DNA of 64,000 nt, from the NCBI GenBank assembly GCA_025642065.1, contig JAODUP010000150.1:186001-250000 (forward strand), written 5' to 3'. The translations under genes were made by a program, and so were the position numbers. This stretch comes from Paralvinella palmiformis. Lineage: Eukaryota; Annelida; Polychaeta; Terebellida; Alvinellidae. The notes below the pieces were generated by a model, which was not told the origin of the DNA, did not search any database, and saw only the letters and a list, made by a program, of their open reading frames with translations. This document shows positions 62,994-64,000 of the stretch, piece by piece; positions within the stretch are counted from its first letter, which is position 1, and every line of letters starts with the position of its first letter.

Positions 62994-63500
62994 ATATATA
63001 TATCATTATATATATATATATACATTTAACACTAAAATTTAAAGCTCCGGTGGCCTAGTGGTTAAGCACCAGGTCACAGGTTTGAACCACTGAATAATTT
63101 AAAATAAATGGGGACGTTAAAACTCCCTGAGGATGTAAACCACTCTGGCAGTGACCACCCTCAAGGTATTTCGGCTCCATCTTTCCATACTGCTCCCCTG
63201 TGAGTGGTGGGGGGAAGAGGTTTCTCAACCACTCCAATATAGAGGCTGTGCCGGATAAGCGACAGCCTGGGGATTCTCCCGGAACAACAAAACCAAAGAT
63301 ACAACCCCCCCCCCATACACAGGTATGATCATTCATTATTTCTGACATCTAAATAGCTACAGTCAGAGACGCTATAGATCTAAGATACAATGATATATCA
63401 TCAACAAGTGGATCTTTACCACATTCATCGTATTATTTTACCAACCTGCAGCTGCCTTTCATAAGGTAAAATTTGCCAAGGAGCCACAGTACGTCTCAAC
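39974..63500 (-). CDS. TRMT2B: tRNA/rRNA (uracil-5-)-methyltransferase TRMT2B, C-terminal 424 codons (N-terminus outside window)
   Basis: Eleven exons join with exact phases: 63446-63500, 61590-61733, 61368-61464, 59077-59144, 58310-58459, 57766-57860, 43157-43374, 42742-42843, 41116-41238, 40464-40563, 39974-40094 (stop TAA 39976-39974). TRMT2B makes m5U54 in mitochondrial tRNA and an m5U in small-subunit mitochondrial rRNA. Visible motifs: [18 protein letters not shown] (as in TrmA FxQxN), AdoMet-binding [19 protein letters not shown] where NPAR/DPPR is usual, the nucleophile loop [10 protein letters not shown] (catalytic Cys) and [13 protein letters not shown] (catalytic Glu after His). 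SCK, ELCCP, GEPF and [10 protein letters not shown] match TRMT2B better than TRMT2A (SCNP). The NPGR Gly is unusual. Intron 43375-57765 is 14.4 kb and contains a whole opposite-strand gene. Human TRMT2B is 504 residues. Confidence 0.92.
40740..41040. other. TRMT2B intron segment with GT-rich patches
   Basis: Short GTGTGTGT runs near 40760 and 40915-40932. Nothing else recognised. Confidence 0.6.
41943..42152. repeat. 15-bp tandem repeat
   Basis: About 13 copies of CTTACAGTATACAGT with occasional loss or doubling of the CTTACAGT or ATACAGT half. Being nearly self-complementary (TATACAGT, ACTGTATA), it keeps frames open on both strands; those frames are not genes. It lies in a TRMT2B intron. 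Confidence 0.95.
42235..42577 (-). mobile_element. tRNA-derived SINE family 3
   Basis: The complement begins TTGAGCCATAATAGCACAG (A-box region GCACAGTTAGTAAGAGC) and has a B-box GCAGGTTCGAAGC. A body of about 250 bp follows, ending in a TTA/ATT repeat tail (AAT-type repeat at 42238-42260 on the plus strand). A truncated relative lies at 30637. The single ORF inside is chance. Confidence 0.7.
42580..42639. repeat. (AT)n palindrome centred on ACCGGT
   Basis: Two (TA)n runs flank TATACCGGTATA, so about 55 bp is self-complementary. Confidence 0.9.
42877..42910. repeat. (CA)n(CG)n(CA)n microsatellite
   Basis: Alternating purine-pyrimidine tract with a GCGCGCGC centre, just upstream (in TRMT2B sense) of the 42742-42843 exon. 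Confidence 0.9.
44453..45720. repeat. 68-bp satellite-like tandem array, about 17-18 units
   Basis: ATTAACACT recurs every 68 bp from 44521 to 45677 (17 exact periods, no indels between landmarks). The unit includes CATCACATCTGTCCATATAC, CAGTAGTGAGGATAGCCC and TATACATGTC. Outer units are the most diverged, inner ones nearly identical. A variant unit (GTTAAGGCATCGC) recurs at 44873, 45077 and 45349, that is 3 and 4 units apart. It lies in the large TRMT2B intron. No spacers, not a CRISPR. Confidence 0.95.
45721..47590. other. TRMT2B intron / upstream region of the nested gene
   Basis: AT-rich with a (TA)n tract at 46369-46394, a GT/G-run at 47138-47165 and a CRE octamer TGACGTCA at 46778-46785. 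It presumably holds the promoter of the nested gene starting at 47591. No further coding exon recognised. Confidence 0.5.
47591..54133 (+). CDS. Single-pass membrane protein with signal peptide and SUEL/galactose-binding-lectin-like domain, nested in a TRMT2B intron
   Basis: Five exons with matching phases: 47591-47657, 48342-48649, 52333-52447, 53561-53648, 53932-54133 (stop TAA 54131-54133), giving 259 residues. Residues 1-22 ([20 protein letters not shown]) look like a signal peptide. Residues about 85-163 resemble one SUEL (rhamnose/galactose-binding lectin) domain: [18 protein letters not shown], a Cys in [21 protein letters not shown] (compare C-x-GKxxCxV) and the ending IIKYECKP (compare KYLxVxYxC). 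Residues about 170-192 ([20 protein letters not shown]) are a transmembrane helix, followed by a Ser/Thr/Ala-rich tail of about 65 residues ending HIQT. Residues 23-84 are unrecognised. Ligand unknown; surface receptor or adhesion role is inferred. AATAAA at 54574-54579 would end the transcript. The gene lies wholly in the opposite-strand 14.4-kb TRMT2B intron. Confidence 0.75.
47731..48098 (+). mobile_element. tRNA-derived SINE family 1 with target-site duplication
   Basis: Full-length relative of 10577-10945: head TGGCCTAGCGGTTAAGC, B-box GGTTCGAACCC, same body and AACAAAACC end. It is flanked by CTTATAGCCTTC (47719-47730) and CTTACAGCCTTC (48099-48110), a 12-bp duplication with one change. 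It lies in intron 1 of the nested lectin-like gene. Confidence 0.88.
48684..48718. repeat. (CA)n microsatellite
   Basis: About 17 CA units just after exon 2 of the nested gene. Confidence 0.95.
49263..49591. repeat. Cluster of interleaved inverted repeats
   Basis: In order: a perfect 19-bp hairpin (49263-49281 with 49294-49312, 12-base loop); arm A (49320-49365); arm B (49370-49420); a perfect 9-bp hairpin (49421-49429 with 49438-49446); A' (about 49441-49502, inverted copy of A); B' (49539-49591, inverted copy of B). The order A-B-A'-B' is not that of a simple inverted duplication. No coding sequence seen. It lies in intron 2 of the nested gene. Confidence 0.85.
49600..50770 (-). pseudogene. 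Transposase-like relic (putative DDE protein of an invertebrate repeat family)
   Basis: Minus-strand pieces in order: [111 protein letters not shown] and a Cys-containing C-terminal part (FAICYYCDC). From memory these resemble a large uncharacterised repeat-encoded family in cnidarians, sponges and molluscs, whose TDGGPDHR and NPVER motifs look like DDE residues; that link is inference. Stops and frameshifts throughout, so not functional. It sits in intron 2 of the nested gene. Confidence 0.55.
52095..52146. repeat. (CA)n(TA)n compound microsatellite
   Basis: About 13 CA units followed by about 13 TA units. Confidence 0.9.
52640..52705 (+). repeat. tRNA-like SINE head or tRNA pseudogene
   Basis: AATAGCTCAGTGGTATAGTG (A-box-like) and GGGTTTGAATCC (B-box). 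The acceptor stem does not pair and no anticodon arm is convincing, so it is more likely a SINE head than a functional tRNA. Confidence 0.4.
54574..54579 (+). terminator. Poly(A) signal for the nested lectin-like gene
   Basis: AATAAA about 440 bp after the stop codon, the first canonical signal downstream on this strand. Confidence 0.5.
55045..55215 (+). pseudogene. L2-type LINE fragment split by a SINE
   Basis: The 5' part (TCTAAGCCTTTGTTTCATCT, TAACTCCCTATTATATG) and the 3' part (CCCTATTATATGGTATATCT, TGATAACATTAA) together match 14335-14405 of the L2 copy. The interruption is SINE family 2. Confidence 0.65.
55106..55170 (-). mobile_element. 5'-truncated SINE family 2 inserted in an L2 fragment
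   Basis: The complement reads GTAGGCTCATTTAGCCTACA, then TTGTGCACAAAAGTGGCTGT, and ends in a TCA repeat tail (TGATGATGATG on the plus strand). It is flanked on both sides by CCCTATTATATG, a 12-bp target-site duplication. Confidence 0.75.
55383..55840. repeat. 57-bp minisatellite, 8 units
   Basis: The unit contains CATCCTATTTCACAGAATAT, CACCAACAGCACTATCATAT and CACACCGCATATTAA. Because 57 is a multiple of three, the minus strand keeps one frame open through eight 19-residue hydrophobic repeats; no start context, promoter or splice evidence supports translation. Confidence 0.93.
56055..57166. repeat. Recent 556-bp tandem duplication
   Basis: Copy 1 is 56055-56610 and copy 2 is 56611-57166, essentially identical by eye (identical 81-residue ORFs start exactly 556 bp apart). 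The junction shares AATT with both outer borders, as in microhomology-mediated duplication. It lies in the large TRMT2B intron. Each unit contains CAGGGTTTGAAATTAATG, reminiscent of hAT-type ends, but no matching second end was found. Confidence 0.93.
57692..57725. repeat. (ATC)n microsatellite
   Basis: About 9 ATC units just downstream (in TRMT2B sense) of the 57766-57860 exon. Confidence 0.9.
59940..60240 (-). pseudogene. L2-type LINE C-terminal remnant
   Basis: Minus strand: [20 protein letters not shown], then [18 protein letters not shown] in a shifted frame, then KHHLFKVVF. This matches L2 ends (VPVSRLKxYGxxxFSVxxPTLWNRLP, LKTHLFKVAF). Frameshifted. It lies in a TRMT2B intron. Confidence 0.65.
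60241..61367. other. TRMT2B intron, nothing further recognised
   Basis: AT-rich. A GC-richer patch at about 60630-60720 has an inverted GGGCTC-TTCAC-GAGCCC hairpin. No ORF of note. Confidence 0.5.
61842..62200 (+). repeat. Unclassified interspersed repeat, copy B
   Basis: 61880-62200 matches the complement of 5391-5700. In addition its 3' motif (CTTGCCARCTRAAGTTA, CAGGCGTGTTT) occurs at both 61845-61875 and 62127-62160, suggesting a head-to-tail partial dimer. Confidence 0.6.
62201..62689. other. TRMT2B intron, nothing recognised
   Basis: No ORF, tRNA-like or transposon signal seen. Confidence 0.5.
62690..62720. repeat. (CA)n microsatellite
   Basis: About 15 CA units. Confidence 0.9.
62911..63022. 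repeat. (TC)n then (TA)n compound repeat
   Basis: About 17 TC units, then about 78 bp of irregular TA palindromes, immediately 5' of a SINE. Confidence 0.9.
63043..63297 (+). mobile_element. tRNA-derived SINE family 1, internally deleted copy
   Basis: The head GCTCCGGTGGCCTAGTGGTT and a shortened B-box region (AGGTTTGAACCAC) join directly to the body at AATAATTTAAAATAAA; the roughly 80 bp between them in the other two copies is missing. It ends AACAACAAAACCAAA. Confidence 0.85.
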
Positions 63501-64000
63501 CTGAACAAAATAATGAAACAATTTCAGCAGAAAGGAATTATTTTGTAAACTTCTGTAATCTTCACAAAGTTGACATCGCAGTGTTACGCATGAATTATAA
63601 GTTTACAACATGGATCTATACTATACATGATAAACATGTATTATGTTCATTGTGACAACGGCATGGAAATTACAATACATTATCTGCTGAAGTGTATGAA
63701 GTACACAGACATAAAAGATGATATCCTGGGACAGGTAAAGTAAATTGTGGTATTAAGTTATTAAACTTTTGTAATTAAGTACCTGCAAAACATTAGATAC
63801 ACAATTTATGGGTGAGCAAGTAAGTGGCTTGTTTAGCTTCAGAATTGGTCAAACTTGGAATATGTTACCAATAGGTTGCTCCTCAGGAAAACAGTTCACA
63901 AACATTAGATAACTTTGGACTTGGTTTCAACCCTCATGTGGGGATTTCCAATACGCAAATAACTATATGCCATATAAGCATGTGTAAAGAAATTACAGAA

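Overview
The window is AT-rich nuclear DNA from an invertebrate animal. Genes are split into small exons with GT/AG introns, there is no operon-like packing, and most of the length is introns, microsatellites, tRNA-derived SINEs and decayed transposons (L2/CR1-type LINEs, Ty3/Gypsy, hAT, pogo-like, MITEs). The style of the repeats and the conserved proteins suggest a lophotrochozoan, most likely a mollusc; that assignment is inference.

Four real host genes can be rebuilt exon by exon with matching splice phases. (1) A lebercilin (LCA5-type) ciliary coiled-coil gene on the minus strand (three coding exons, 7001 down to 676, running off the left edge), with a possible RFX X-box about 2 kb upstream at 9056-9068. 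(2) An SH3BGRL-family small thioredoxin-fold gene on the minus strand (start codon 33915-33913, exons down to about 25.3 kb), with a perfect CRE palindrome 174 bp upstream of the ATG. (3) TRMT2B, the mitochondrial-type tRNA/rRNA m5U methyltransferase, on the minus strand (11 coding exons from 63500 to 39974, N-terminus beyond the right edge). (4) A five-exon, 259-residue membrane protein on the plus strand (47591-54133), with a signal peptide, a SUEL/galactose-binding-lectin-like region, one transmembrane helix and a cytoplasmic tail. It lies entirely inside one 14.4-kb TRMT2B intron in the opposite orientation.

Layout: 0-9 kb lebercilin plus LINE and MITE debris; 9-10.3 kb fold-back and (AT)n DNA; 10.5-21.4 kb a transposon graveyard (SINE, a CR1/jockey-like LINE, an L2 LINE, an inverted Gypsy pol piece, another L2, a SINE, and a further LINE with endonuclease and RT); 22.1-22.7 kb a 44-bp minisatellite; 23-34 kb the SH3BGRL gene with a pogo-like element in its last intron; 34-39 kb hAT and L2 pseudogenes and a SINE; 40-63.5 kb TRMT2B and its nested lectin gene, with 15-bp, 68-bp and 57-bp tandem arrays, a fresh 556-bp tandem duplication and a transposase-like relic.

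I see no operon, defence locus, CRISPR array or metabolic cluster. The four genes are not obviously functionally linked. The most notable items are the nested lectin-like receptor gene, a 330-bp block of interleaved inverted repeats at 49.26-49.59 kb, the partly higher-order 68-bp array, and an unclassified interspersed repeat found near both ends of the window.
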